From Platycnemis pennipes (taxonomy: Eukaryota > Arthropoda > Insecta > Odonata > Platycnemididae), in NCBI GenBank assembly GCA_933228895.1, contig OW121849.1:41696354-41760353 (forward strand): 64,000 nt of DNA, in the 5' to 3' direction. A program made the translations under genes and the position numbers. Numbering within the stretch: the first letter of the stretch is position 1; every line of letters starts with the position of its first letter. The notes beneath the pieces were generated by a model, which was given only the letters and a program-made list of their open reading frames with translations, was not told the DNA's origin and made no database searches. Of this stretch, positions 44,501 through 53,200 are shown one piece after another.

Positions 44501-47500
44501 GCTCTACTCTCACCTATCAAAAACCAACCTTCGGACGGAGAACAAATTAAATCAACTTAATACGTAACTTAAATAATTAAACTTATAGTTCCAATTACAG
44601 ATTCAATATGTCTCAGAATGCACTGACATTATTCGATGCTTTGATTCTAGAATCCACTTGAATTTCACCTCATAAATGAACGGATTCCTGCTGGGATAGG
44701 AAGAATGATCTTTATTTTTTAAGCCCTCCCGCATACTCCATAAATGAGCTGTCTTGTCAATACGCTTTTTTCCTTATGACATTGAGTGGGTGTAATATAC
44801 TTATCTGCATTAAATGTACCAAATATCTGAGTTACTTTTCTTCAAGATTGCGGAGGGATTTGCACGACTAAATCATCAAACTTTTAACACCGAATTTTTC
44901 AGATGCGTTGTTATAGTGTCGATAAAATGATTTCATTTTGAAGTTGCAAACTTTTCTCGTTTTCATTCAAAACAGCTATTGAAGGCTGAAAGATGATCTC
45001 AGACTTCGTGAAAAGAAGGCAAACAGAGATGAATGTCATTTAATAAAAAGTTTAGATGGTGTAGGCAACATACATGCATAATGAAGATCTCAGCCTTTGA
45101 TATTTGACCTTATTATGCATGTGAATGAAACTGCATGGAATTTGATTGGTAGGTAGGTAGGTTTATGTTTGTATGGGTGCGACGACGACTAAGGTCATTT
45201 GCCAATGTGATTGGTAAGTACCGAAATAAAGTACGGACATTCTAAATCAACTTAGCAAATACAACATTCCTGTTCAGAGTCCGTTAACAACTTGCAATTA
45301 GGCTTATATATTTTCCATTATTATGATGAAGCTGCTTAATTTTTGCGTCGTTTGAACCGTGTAATAATCACAAGAAAACTAACATTATGAGATTCTTGAG
45401 GAAAAACTTCATATCAGGGCACCGGCCAGAACATATAAAAAAGGTTGTTCCTTGAGTAGCACATTGGACGAAGGTTGGCACAGGAATATTAATGCTAGGA
45501 AAATAATTGATTTTGCTAAAGCAAGTGTTTACCAACCGAAAAGCATTTCTGGCGAGAACCTTGAGTAGATATGTCAAGAGAAAGGTGAAGAGCTTTTCGC
45601 TCCCTTTCGCTCTCACGTCATTTAGTTATCACCTCCTGGAAAGCTCACGGCTTAACCTTGAAAATACCTCTTTGTTCAAAAATTTTTTGCAAGCCTACAA
45701 TTTGGCGTAGACGTTTGCAATTTTAAGCATAAATTTCAAACTTTTTCTCTGAAGAAGCACCCCATTGAGTGCACCCATATTATAGTAAGTTTGATTTATT
45801 TATCTCTTAGATTTAATATTTTAAAATGCGATATGTTCATTATGAAATATCCATGCATGTTAATGAAAATATACATTTCGCCTTAATTTCAAATCTTTCT
45901 CATGAGTTAATGTATGATTTTTAAAAACAAAACAACTTTTTTAGCAAAACCAGTTTCATCAAGAGTTGGTATATGGGATCCCAGAGCGTTTTAAGGAAAA
46001 AACAGAAGGCCGATATATCGGCACCTTGAGCGTCTAAGGCTTAATATGGATCCTTCATATGAGAATCGAAGACATAGGTCGTAGAGTAGGATGATAGAAA
46101 AAGATAGGAAGCTTTCTAAATGTGGGTGAGGAGGATAAAAGAGAATATGCGATAGACGGAAAGGCGGACGAACTTAGCTGACGGTGGACGTGCTAAGCAT
46201 GGTCAGGTAGGAAAGAAGATTACGGACTGAAGTTGGGAGAAGGCTGAGTAGGCAGATGGAACAGTTACTTTGGGACAATGGAATGTTGAAGGTCGTTATC
46301 GAAGGTAGAATGCTAGGCAAGTGAGGACGAGGAAGGAAAGAAAGAGGGATTATGGACAACATGATAAGGGGTAGGAAGTATGCCGATTTGGAGATAGAAA
46401 TTGCTTATGAATGTAGCCGATCGTTGATTGAAATGCGAAGTAAAGTAGGAACTCTCAATTAAAACCCACCATAACCCGTAAAAAACTATCATTTGCTAGA
46501 AATCTTCTCCAACTGAATGTAAGAATACCAACGCTTTTCGCTTAATATTAGAAGTGGGAGTTTAATAGGTTTTCTAAACAACAAGCTTATGTTACTCCAT
46601 ATAACTCGAGCTAAATTCTCCAATAGCCACAAACATCCTCCCCAAGGGGGAAATCGAACTCCTGACCTTTGATTTGCCAGGCTTATCGTTTCAGGTCTTA
46701 TCTAACTTCCTGACTACCGCGGTTAGCTGTCAGGGAAACTTGAAATCATTTTTTTTTCGTGGTAGTGGCTCTTTCTGTTACTTCCATAAAGCGTGTTTTA
46801 CCTTCCGAAAAGTAATTCTGAGGTAATATGACCTCCTGATCTCGACACTACGTTGATATAAGGCCCCTCACAGATTTTATCCCAAGGTTCGCCCTGTTTG
46901 AAAGGGTATAACTCTCTCAAGTTCTACTGCCTAAAAAGAGTTACTTTTGCTTTTTTTACCTACTTACTAGTTCTAGTAATTTCGACGGCGAGTGAAATTA
47001 ACATATCAAAGGCATTTTCGGAGCAGCTGTGAATCTCGCACTCAGAATATCACGTATTGAGTGAGCTTAGCTTGGCTTCTACACAATACTCTGCAATCCA
47101 CCGCAAGGATGTGTGGTAGGAGGTGAACCATTACTAGGCTTGCGTTTTAAATGTAGAGGTCAAATCCCTTTTTGGTTACTACTATGCTGTTTTTTTCAGC
47201 CCTTCGAAATAACTAAATCAAAATCTATTCTCATAAGAAATATAGACCATTCTCATGTAATACTGTATTGAAAGCCATCGCCATCTTTGTCGGACATCGT
47301 ACATAATCAAACGCATATTCAAACGTTTTTTCAATTATGTAAAAGAAAATCAAATTTACCTTACTAGCATGCAGGCATACCAATATATCAGTTAAATCTA
47401 TAATACCTATTTTATTTCCACCCTATTATCTTCGTTGTAATCTATTACATACCTATTTGTGGGCGGAAAAATAAATGCTTGAACAACTGTGTTACTATCT

Positions 47501-48577
47501 GTCTCTTTAATTTTATGTTTATGGTCTAACCTGCCTTGGTACGCTGGTATTTTAGCACTTTCAGAGAACATCTCCGCTTTAAATTTCTACATGAGAATTA
47601 TTTTATAATTACAACCTACAATCTGATAGTGAATTCTAGCCTAAATCTTCTAATAATTTCGATACAATGCTAAACCTATCGTAACACCTTGTATCAAACT
47701 TAGCTGTTCTGCGCGGCACATTGTCTAGTTCTGTGCTCAAACATAATCCATTTGAATTCCCATGTACTCGCTGCATATTCAAGGTGGGGCCTAACAACTG
47801 AAAAGTAACTCCGCTTGCTCTTTTCGCTATATCCATAGAGCCCTCTTTAAGCCGACGGTGTTCATGCTAGCTCAATACATCATATAATTTTGTTCAAAGA
47901 CGTTGTGTTTTTCTATTGAAATTATTATGAATGAACGAGATTTTCCTCTTGAGTTCACGGATGATCGGTTTCCAGGAAGTTGATTTTAAACTTGTCTGAA
48001 GTTACGACGCATCATGAAAAGTGTATCATAAAAAGATAAGAGCTAACCTTCCTGCTGAAGTTTTCTTATTCTAATAGTTTTGCATGAGTGTATGATTTCC
48101 AAATTGCCTACTCAGTCTTGGTGTAAAATGAATTAGATCTCCACATGAGACTCGTATGGTGACCCAATGAATCGCGAGTAAGTGATTAAAGATTTCCCAT
48201 AAGATACGAGCTGTAAGAAAACTGATTTTAGCAAAACAACTGCGAAGACTGATTGTCTTTATTTGCATTTTTCTCCTCAAGCACGTGGATGAAGCTTCGC
48301 TCAAATGGATTTTCCTGCATGACCTTCCACGCACTCGCATTGAAGTAACGGATGACGTATTCTACCACAAAAAGAACTCGCTCGTCTGGGAATCAGCCGA
48401 GAATCACGCATGGGCGTTGACGGTAAGAGCATGTTTATCTCGACCAATTCTGTAGTGTAGGATTTGGATGGCTGGAATTTATTTGTGCGCACGTTCTTTG
48501 ATTTCCAGGCGGTGATGTTGCTGGTTTTGAGGGATTACACCCCAACCACTGCAGCTCCTACGTTCAATGAAGAATGA
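26396..48577 (+). CDS. ornithine transcarbamylase homologue with degenerate active site, mitochondrial (complete gene, seven exons)
   Basis: Exons 26396-26478, 26701-26818, 26899-27062, 27237-27513, 31178-31336, 48282-48422 and 48509-48577 join with matching phases into 336 residues plus stop. Residues 1-27 are Arg-rich without acids, a classic mitochondrial presequence. From KGRDFLDVQDFTVDEL on, the protein can be laid along vertebrate OTC to its C-terminus (SLV...AVMLLVLRDYTP). The OTC reaction joins carbamoyl phosphate and ornithine into citrulline, but the key motifs are changed: STRTR is replaced by a segment near APNAKNQ (83-89), HPxQ is NPLN (161-164), the D..SMG ornithine loop is missing, HCLP is HDLP (280-283), and the late ENR arginine is histidine (309). 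I infer a catalytically dead paralogue kept for another role. The product is about 18 residues shorter than human OTC, with the gap around the SMG loop. Alternatives: a small exon missed in the 17-kb intron, or a very young pseudogene, which the clean frame argues against. Confidence 0.8.
26701..26818 (+). CDS. OTC-like exon 2, start of carbamoyl-phosphate domain
   Basis: The acceptor is tcttccag and the donor CAT|gtaaat. It encodes QSIKGRDFLDVQDFTVDEL then KFIMWTALDMKSRFKN, which follows the vertebrate OTC segment containing GRDLLTLKNFTGEE very closely. This was the first recognisable piece of the family. Confidence 0.8.
26899..27062 (+). CDS. OTC-like exon 3, STRTR region lost
   Basis: It starts at cttag|GGCATT in phase 0 and ends in phase 2 at GGACG|gtgtgt. 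It encodes GMLVSSLLCAPNAKNQMNIE where OTC has GMIFEKRSTRTRLSTET, so the carbamoyl-phosphate-binding loop is absent, but the following hydrophobic pattern and ETGR...(DTAR in OTC) are kept. Confidence 0.75.
27237..27513 (+). CDS. OTC-like exon 4, domain linker and HPxQ region
   Basis: It completes a split Arg codon (acceptor ttgtag, donor GAG|gtaact). ALSIMNRVILT, VPVINVGSPCANPLNAVAHS and AHIAWVGPSNSS align with OTC [31 protein letters not shown] and LSWIGDGNN. His and Gln of HPxQ are Asn and Asn here. Confidence 0.8.
27514..29740. other. OTC-like intron 4, left part
   Basis: Single-copy-looking AT-rich intron with small open frames only. A G-rich, polypurine-biased run occurs at about 29545-29640 (repeated gggaag/gggg words). 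Confidence 0.4.
29745..30545 (-). mobile_element. GIY-YIG-bearing retroelement remnant (Penelope-like)
   Basis: Minus strand, from about 30360: SGVYLLNCDTPGCNSIHVGE followed by TGRKLRVRKLE, the N-terminal pattern of the GIY-YIG endonuclease (YxxxC...C...Y/HVGxTGR) found in Penelope-like elements. A second frame continues KKSMFANHLIDEDHSSDFSP and ...LDFLENLELVSYLN...LLNDLI, as in the end of such proteins. A shift separates the two. The 3' part includes a 'CTGATGATGACCTGTAAAGG' tail common in these elements. Confidence 0.6.
30546..31177. other. C/T-rich intronic block before OTC-like exon 5
   Basis: About 30560-30800 is a run of ccctc/cattcc-type polypyrimidine words on the plus strand, complementing the G-rich block at 29.55 kb. 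The rest is ordinary intron. Confidence 0.4.
31178..31336 (+). CDS. OTC-like exon 5, ornithine-domain segment
   Basis: It has 53 codons, phase 0 on both sides, acceptor cctctttcag, donor AAG|gtatgc. It encodes NCNTPANLEKALKLASSYRS followed by a stretch ending RADAIITTSHTFKELLITRK, matching the OTC segment that ends GNVLITDTWISMGQ. The D and SMG residues that bind ornithine are not present. Confidence 0.7.
31736..31793. repeat. inverted repeat, 18-19 bp arms
   Basis: Arms gcaatttaaatgagatggt (31736-31754) and accatctcatttaattgc (31776-31793) pair with a single one-base indel across a 21-base loop. Confidence 0.75.
32748..32868. repeat. long near-perfect palindrome, about 57-bp arms
   Basis: The left arm begins atctacctccc, and the right arm ends gggaggtagat. 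The arms pair almost base for base through ttgactg/cagtcaa, ggtgaatggg/cccattcacc and gtgggac/gtccac around a loop of about five bases. Confidence 0.85.
33261..33294. repeat. perfect palindrome, 16-bp arms, 2-base centre
   Basis: cgaacatcaatattgg is followed by GA and then its exact reverse complement. Confidence 0.9.
33768..33813. repeat. palindrome, 22-bp arms, 2-base centre
   Basis: atgctgataatagttatgac pairs with gtcataactatcatcagcat with one mismatch; the centre is cttttaag. Confidence 0.9.
34918..34971. repeat. palindrome, about 26-bp arms
   Basis: attggacggtatt...tatgttttgata pairs with its reverse complement on the other side of a centre at about 34944; the left arm has two extra bases. 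A smaller palindrome atggagt/actccat adjoins it at 34901-34916. Confidence 0.85.
35885..38402 (+). pseudogene. two-exon THAP zinc-finger protein, broken
   Basis: Exon 35885-35985 encodes MGESTRSCCVKGCANTEKKN, a stop codon, then LQFHHLPRSLD and a split codon at CAG|gtgagt. Exon 38231-38402 continues RSKQWIRAACNDKLSALPIG, SGSRMCSL, then a small frameshift, and resumes HFSINQHRPSGIKLNHNAIP with a stop after LCLPNP. The THAP signature (C-x(4)-C ... W ... C-x-x-H-F ... AxP) is thus complete across a phase-2 intron but carries one nonsense codon and one frameshift. Even repaired it would be a THAP domain alone, about 90 residues. A polyadenylation signal follows at 38770-38775. Confidence 0.65.
37290..37530. 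repeat. degenerate short tandem-like repeat, 'aaagataaccagt'
   Basis: The words gaaagataaccagt, gacagataaccaggtaat, taatctttcgctaa, aatcttttgcgaaa recur several times in both orientations within the P-like element. No defined unit length. Confidence 0.4.
39379..40148. repeat. pair of about 75-bp direct repeats flanking a small element
   Basis: 'cgtagcgg...aatcttccttaggctattt...taatgcattttattac' (39379-39460) is repeated with differences as 'cgtagcgg...attcttcctaaggctattt...taatgcatttgattac' (40080-40146). Between them lies sequence with CAG...TACTACA-like ends and aaatcaggga/tcaggaaat subterminal words, probably a decayed DNA element (about 39468-40072). Confidence 0.45.
39683..39904. mobile_element. 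TTAA-flanked MITE, 222 bp
   Basis: TTAA at 39683-39686 and 39901-39904 borders inverted ends agcctagtttacac / gtgtaaactcggc, continued by gcatttac and gatgcgtg...acattcacc on both sides. TTAA duplication suggests a piggyBac-type mobiliser; the internal sequence encodes nothing. Confidence 0.6.
40149..41640. other. OTC-like intron 5, middle part
   Basis: AT-rich with a poly-G patch near 40625. Nothing further named. A pair of 'acttaaaaatttgggg(t)' copies at 41461-41525 is a short local duplication. Confidence 0.4.
41645..41897 (-). repeat. tRNA-derived SINE (family A), full copy
   Basis: In reverse the element starts AGGGGTCGTGGTGGCCTAGT with a polymerase III A-box-like region and a B box (GGGTTCAAATCC, 41834-41845), followed by a unique body ending at ...AAAAACCAACCAGTG. 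The tRNA-like head cannot fold into an intact tRNA with confidence, so it is called a SINE. Confidence 0.65.
42440..43140 (+). mobile_element. LINE C-terminal fragments (two related pieces)
   Basis: Interrupted frames encode segments such as THLIGHILRRDCLTRKVIER (about 42795-42865), matching the RxxWIGHILR...VIEG motif at the C-terminus of RTE/jockey-like reverse transcriptases. A second, diverged copy of 'agtagaacaacccaggcaaa' type sequence follows at about 42960-43090 (the first is near 42520). No intact frame. Confidence 0.5.
43141..44360. other. OTC-like intron 5, LINE-derived or unassigned
   Basis: Contains purine-rich sequence like the LINE pieces on both sides, but no block can be named. 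The rest is AT-rich intron. Confidence 0.3.
44361..44530 (+). repeat. SINE family A, internally deleted copy
   Basis: Starts ggggtcgtggtaatctagtg as in family A but jumps over the B-box part to the body (gcccagggaaaggaattgct, ...gagctctactctcacctat) and ends aaaaaccaacc. It shares the family's both ends, with the middle of the tRNA-like head lost. Confidence 0.6.
44531..46069. other. OTC-like intron 5, unassigned
   Basis: AT-rich. A 'ctaaggtcatttgc' motif at 45189-45202 also occurs at 42377-42390 and may be a short dispersed repeat. No gene seen. Confidence 0.35.
46070..46465 (+). mobile_element. LINE tail fragment
   Basis: About 46283-46395 reads KVVIEGRMLGK, stop, GRGRKERGIMDNMIRGRKYA in one frame, the same VIEGR...GRGR motif as the end of RTE-like LINE proteins. 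Truncated and stop-containing. Confidence 0.5.
46640..46735 (-). repeat. tRNA-like SINE head
   Basis: In reverse it gives an A-box-like GGTAGTCAGGAAGTTAGATA and, about 50 bases on, a B-box-like AGGAGTTCGATTTCCCC. No proper acceptor stem, hence a SINE rather than a tRNA gene. Confidence 0.4.
46736..48281. other. OTC-like intron 5, right part
   Basis: AT-rich intron up to exon 6. A small exon for the residues missing around the SMG loop could lie anywhere in 31337-48281, but none was found. Confidence 0.35.
48282..48422 (+). CDS. OTC-like exon 6, HCLP region changed to HDLP
   Basis: It has 47 codons, phase 0 on both sides, acceptor ctcctcaag, donor ACG|gtaaga. LKWIFLHDLPRTRIEVTDDV then FYHKKNSLVWESAENHAWAL aligns with OTC [20 protein letters not shown] and SLVFPEAENRKWTI. 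The catalytic Cys is Asp and the conserved Arg of ENR is His. Confidence 0.8.
48509..48577 (+). CDS. OTC-like exon 7, C-terminus and stop
   Basis: The acceptor is gatttccag. It encodes AVMLLVLRDYTPTTAAPTFN-EE-stop, matching the OTC end MAVMVSLLTDYSP. The stop is TGA at 48575-48577, with a polyadenylation signal 37 bases downstream. Confidence 0.8.
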   Translation, partial: AVMLLVLRDYTPTTAAPTFNEE

Positions 48578-48614
48578 ACCGGAGATATAGGCACTCCACT
48601 GTAAATATTGGTGT

Positions 48615-48620
48615 AATAAA
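48615..48620 (+). terminator. polyadenylation signal of the OTC-like gene
   Basis: AATAAA lies 37 bases after the stop codon, with a T/G-containing tract following. This is the expected 3' end signal for the gene. Confidence 0.65.
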
Positions 48621-49079
48621 TCGTTAAGTTTTGGAACATAAATCTATTCCTCATTTCCTTTCTCTCCTCGTGCAAGGCAGGGAAACTTCTACTATCAGTC
48701 GTCGAATCTGTACATGGAGAAGCTTTTAAAGCAGGCCATTCCTACTGGCACCTGTGGTCTATCCAACAATACTCTCGAAAGTGGTTGTTATTTTCTTCGG
48801 GGTTTTTCATGAATGACCGGGTAGAGAGAATGACTCTGGGCGCCAGTAAAGGCCTGGGTTTTGCTAAGAGCTGAAATGAAGGGCGCCTCTAGCAATATAT
48901 CCCTCCTGCCCGTCACCGCAGTGAGAACTCGGTGTGAGATGGCCTCATCTTGCGACTTGGCCTTCCCTTACCTGAGTCACGGCTGTGGCGTGGGGACGTA
49001 GGTAGGCGGTTTCAGAGCGCCCGTTCGGTGAGCAAGGGTCATTGACAGCAGAGGAGGTGGGGCGGCGGAGGGGAAAGGA
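48621..49079. other. intergenic region between the OTC-like gene and the secreted-protein gene
   Basis: About 450 bases between a polyadenylation signal and a CpG-rich promoter on the same strand. No separate gene seen. Confidence 0.4.
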
Positions 49080-49330
49080 GGAAGAATCCTTCCTCCTATC
49101 CCATAAATGCTGTTTCGGTGTACCGTAAGGCGTCAGTCTAGTGTGTCGTCCTCACCGGTTGAAGACCTAACCTGCCCTCGTATGCTCGGCGGGGAACGCG
49201 GATACTAACTTGCCCTGCCGGAGGAAGTTTCATCACCACCATCGGTGGAGCTCAGTCGTTTCCTACGCATCGCGGTGTATGTGCACGTGTACGATCGACT
49301 CCCGACCTAGTCCTCAAGACGTGTGGGAAA
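49080..49330 (+). promoter_or_regulatory. CpG-rich promoter / 5' leader of the secreted protein gene
   Basis: GC and CpG content rises sharply just upstream of the start codon. An arthropod-type initiator TCAGT occurs at 49133-49137 (gcgtcagtctag), about 195 bases before the ATG. No TATA box was seen at the right distance. The start site is a suggestion only. Confidence 0.3.
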
Positions 49331-50239
49331 ATGGGTGGAGCCGTGATATGGATAACCTTGACTTTGTTGGTGACGAGGACTCGATTGTCTGAGAGTGCCG
49401 CGGCCATGGAGGAGCCGAACCCCTTGGCGGACATGGCCAGGGCTTTCTTGCAGGACTCGGTCGGAGGGAACGAGGGAGGCCCCAACCTGGGCGAGGCCCT
49501 CATCGGTCAGATCGGCAGCATGCTCTCGGGGTCCGGCGGGTCCTCTTCCGGAGGTGCCGACCTCCTTTCCGGCATAGGAAGCCTGCTCGCCTCGTCCGCG
49601 TCCTCGGGGAAAGGGAGTGGAGGGGGGATAGACCCCGAGACCATCGGGAGTTTCGTGGACATGCTGGCGGGGGCTGCTGGGGGCGGCGGAGGGAGGGGCG
49701 GTGAGGGGGGCGGGGGTCTGGACATGGAATCCCTGATCGGGCTGGCATCCAGCATGATGGCGGGTCAGCAGGGCGGCGGGGGGCAAGGAGGTGCGGGGCT
49801 CCTGAACCTACTGCCCCTCTTGCTTCAGTCGGCTGGTGGTAAGGACGCCGACGGGGCAAGGGGCACGAGGTCGCACAGGTCGATCGGTGGGGAGGGTGTC
49901 GAGGAGGAGCAGCAGAGCCCATGGGCAATGCTGCTTCCTCCGCTGCTAGCCTCCCTGAGGGAGCAGTGGGACAACATGTGGAAGTCGGACGGGGCCCGGA
50001 AGCTCCTGAAGGAGAGCGGCCTGGGGGCTACGCTGTCCATCTTCCTAGACCCTGAGGGCCGCTTCGATTCGGACCGGGTGATGGCGTCCCTGGAAAACGC
50101 CCCGTTCCGCAGGAGGTGGGTTCGGGGTGCCGCGTCGTTCGTCGCGAGGTGGGCCATTTACGCCGCCAAGCCCGATTGGCGGAAGAGGATCGTGAAGACG
50201 GCCACGGGGGCGGCGACTGCCTTCCTTCAGAGCGCACAT
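49331..50239 (+). CDS. exon 1 of the Gly/Ser/Leu-rich secreted protein
   Basis: It has 303 codons ending CAGAGCGCACAT|gtgagc in phase 0. Long open frames on the opposite strand here are by-products of high GC. The open frame runs past the donor to 50344, but that tail (intron-like, T-rich) is unlikely to be coding. Confidence 0.65.
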
Positions 50240-53200
50240 GTGAGCATCTCAATTATATTCTTTCCTCAGGGCGTCAATATGTTAATTTTTTTAGCTCCAC
50301 ACTTCCGTTTTTCCCCACCCAATGCTAATTCTCCTACTCATTAACACGGGTGGGCTATTATTGGGTTGACGTGGCGAGAGCTTCCCTCACACTCCAAGGG
50401 TCCGGGTTCGAATCCTAGAGATAGCTGATGTATTTTAGAGGCGTATTGATCCCAGCCTGATTGCTGGGTGAGGAGAGCACTTCAAAAGTAGTTCTGTGTC
50501 CTTCAAATGGAACGCTTAACTGTGGATCCCTTGGCGCCTTTCTTTAAGAGTGGGCTAACATGGGTCTAGTTTCTCCCCACCATTCTTCCCTCTCTTCCTA
50601 CTCGCTCTCTGCTCCTCTCCAATCCTTCATAGGGCAGATGATTTAAACTGTTATTCGCCTTATCTAACAATAACCGCAACTGACATGTTCGACAACGGAA
50701 GGTCCCTTAGCGATAGTCTTATTATTGTGTTACTGATTATATTCTAGACTTGGAAGATTTTAGGTGACACGAGAAAATTCTGTGTTGTAATGTGGTCGAA
50801 TGCACACATTTTTAAACTGATGGTCTTATTTAGCTCCGTAAAATTTTTACCTCTCAACTTTCCTTCCATATAGCCTTTTCAATTCCTCCTTCCCCGCTTC
50901 CCCAACATTCTCCCCTCCATCTCAACCTTTTTACCTCCATCGCCTTTTAACACCTGTTCCATCCACTCACTCTACCACCTCCCATTTTCCTGCTGCAACT
51001 TCCTCCCCCCATTCTATCATACCAAGCACTTCCACGTTTGTCTTCCTTTTTGCGCACCTCTATGATTCTCCACACCTACACCCTACACACCGCCAGTCTA
51101 TTTTCATCCTCTTTCCCGTAAGTCCACATTTTGGCTCCAAAGAGTGCCACGCAACATTCATCCTTTGTCACATTTCTCGATGTTTAAACGGAATCAGTAT
51201 TAAAGTAAAAAAAATATAATGGAATATTTGAGACTGTTGATACTTCCTTGGAGAAGTCGCCAGTCTTATTGAACGTATTAGGAACCATTACAGTTATGCA
51301 CAAGCATCGATGTATTTTTTCCTATAGTATACGTAATTATTTTTGTCCCTCAGCATATTACCTTCAGACCTTGTGAGAGGTTTCCTGCTCTTATTCCTTC
51401 ATAATTCTTGCAACAAAATCTTTGCGACCCAAGGTTTGGACGAATGTGATGATTCACTGGATCAAGGGATTTGCTCTAAACGGAACTTTTGTGAAACTAT
51501 AAATATTTTTCAGGGCTAACTGTGACTTGACAGAAATAAATTTTCTCCTTAAATCAATATCATAAGTATTTTTCTTTAATACTAGTAATACGTGGCTAAG
51601 GTTAATCTTTTATTCTTCGTCAATTAAAACTAAAGCATTCTCCCGGTATACGTCTATTAGTGGGAAGACTAATGAGATCGACAACTAGAGGAAATGAGAA
51701 CCATTTCAATCGATAAGTTTAAAACGACACATGAACCACTAGCCATTATTGTTTTATCTTTCTCTCGCAACTTGAGTATTGCAAATAAAACAGTTGATCC
51801 TCTAACAGCCGTAGAATTTCTCTTCCAGAAATGATAGTTAAAATCGTATTTGTCAATTTTTACCTTTCATAAGCATATCAAAAATATATTTCCGACCCAA
51901 CTATTTTTCCCCTTTTTTCTCCGTTCATATAGATATTTCTGCCGTCTCTCAAATGATATACCGAACTATATATGACGAATGGTCGAAAACATTGATCCAT
52001 TGTCTCAGAATACACAGACCTAAAAGAGGCTAACAGGGTAATGATTAAAGGTTACGTCATACCTACGGAGGGCGTTGAAGGGTAATCATGGAATTACTGT
52101 TTGGTCGAGATAGTGGGAAGCAAACATGATGTAATGAAACAAAAATTTAGATCAAAAAAGAAATGAGCTTGGTAGATTTCACTATTAGGTTTGTTGCATT
52201 ACAACCGATTTGCCACCAATCACCCGTATTTAGGTCAGTACCTGAAGATGTCAGACATCTAATATAAAAAACATTTTGATTTTTTTGTGCATAAGCAAGA
52301 GAAAATGAAAGGAGGAGAAACATCTGTCATCATTTTCTATTAGAGGAGTTTAGAAAAGAGTGGCATGAGAATGGAGAAAGAAGGTAGGTAGGATGGTTCT
52401 CCGAACTCCGCTTTTTTGGCGAATTTGAAAATTAAGTAACTAAGACATTATTTATTTCCTGATTTAAAATAAATTGTCCTTAATTACCGAATGTTGACTT
52501 TACCACATCCAGAGGCAAACAATATTTTAGAAGTTCTCTGACACCAAAGCACTAAGTAGAGCTCCAGAGGCTTATGAAATAAATTGTAGGGGAAACGATA
52601 TGCACAAAACATGAATATAATTCATTACGATTGCAAACTAATGCTATCCATTTCAAAATGAACAGAAGATTGATGAAGTTAGAACACCCTGCATGATGGT
52701 GCTTGTATCGTAGCGAAGAGAAAGATTTGTTTTTCTCATCCGGGGAGGCAAACTATAGCTGAGGTAGCACCATTCATGATGAGTGGAAAGGTGAATATGG
52801 TCGGATTTTTGGGAGCAGAGGAAGGAGGGCGGTGGGGGTGAAACTAGCGTCAGACTTTGTCCACTCCTACAGAAATACACCAAGGGGTCGGCAGTTTTAA
52901 TGTTCTATCGGGTAGAAGGAGTAATAAACGAACAAAGTTTTCGCCACAGAGAATTCAAAATGATCAGGATTGATTGCACATTCTCCGCCATTTCCGGATA
53001 TCGAAACCGTACCCTCAGGACAGGAGATTAGTTCTCCAACCATGGCATTAACTTTATCCGCAAGTACTTCGTGGTTAGTCGCTTAAGGGTTAGTCGCGCA
53101 CCAAGACTCGAAGCCGTGACTTCGGGATGGGAAGCCAGTCCACCGTATCAAACCTATCCTGCCCGGCGCTTTGCTCGATGGCAATTGAATCAGCTCTCTG

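Noticed and set aside
49252..50252. Long minus-strand frames opposite exon 1 of the secreted-protein gene
   Set aside because: Mirror frames of a GC-rich, Gly/Ser-coding exon. They are Pro/Arg/Ser-rich, without splice partners or recognisable motifs.
50240..50344. Coding continuation of the secreted protein past its exon 1 donor
   Set aside because: The composition changes abruptly to AT-rich at a consensus donor (CAT|gtgagc), and exon 2 at 60381 continues in the same phase.
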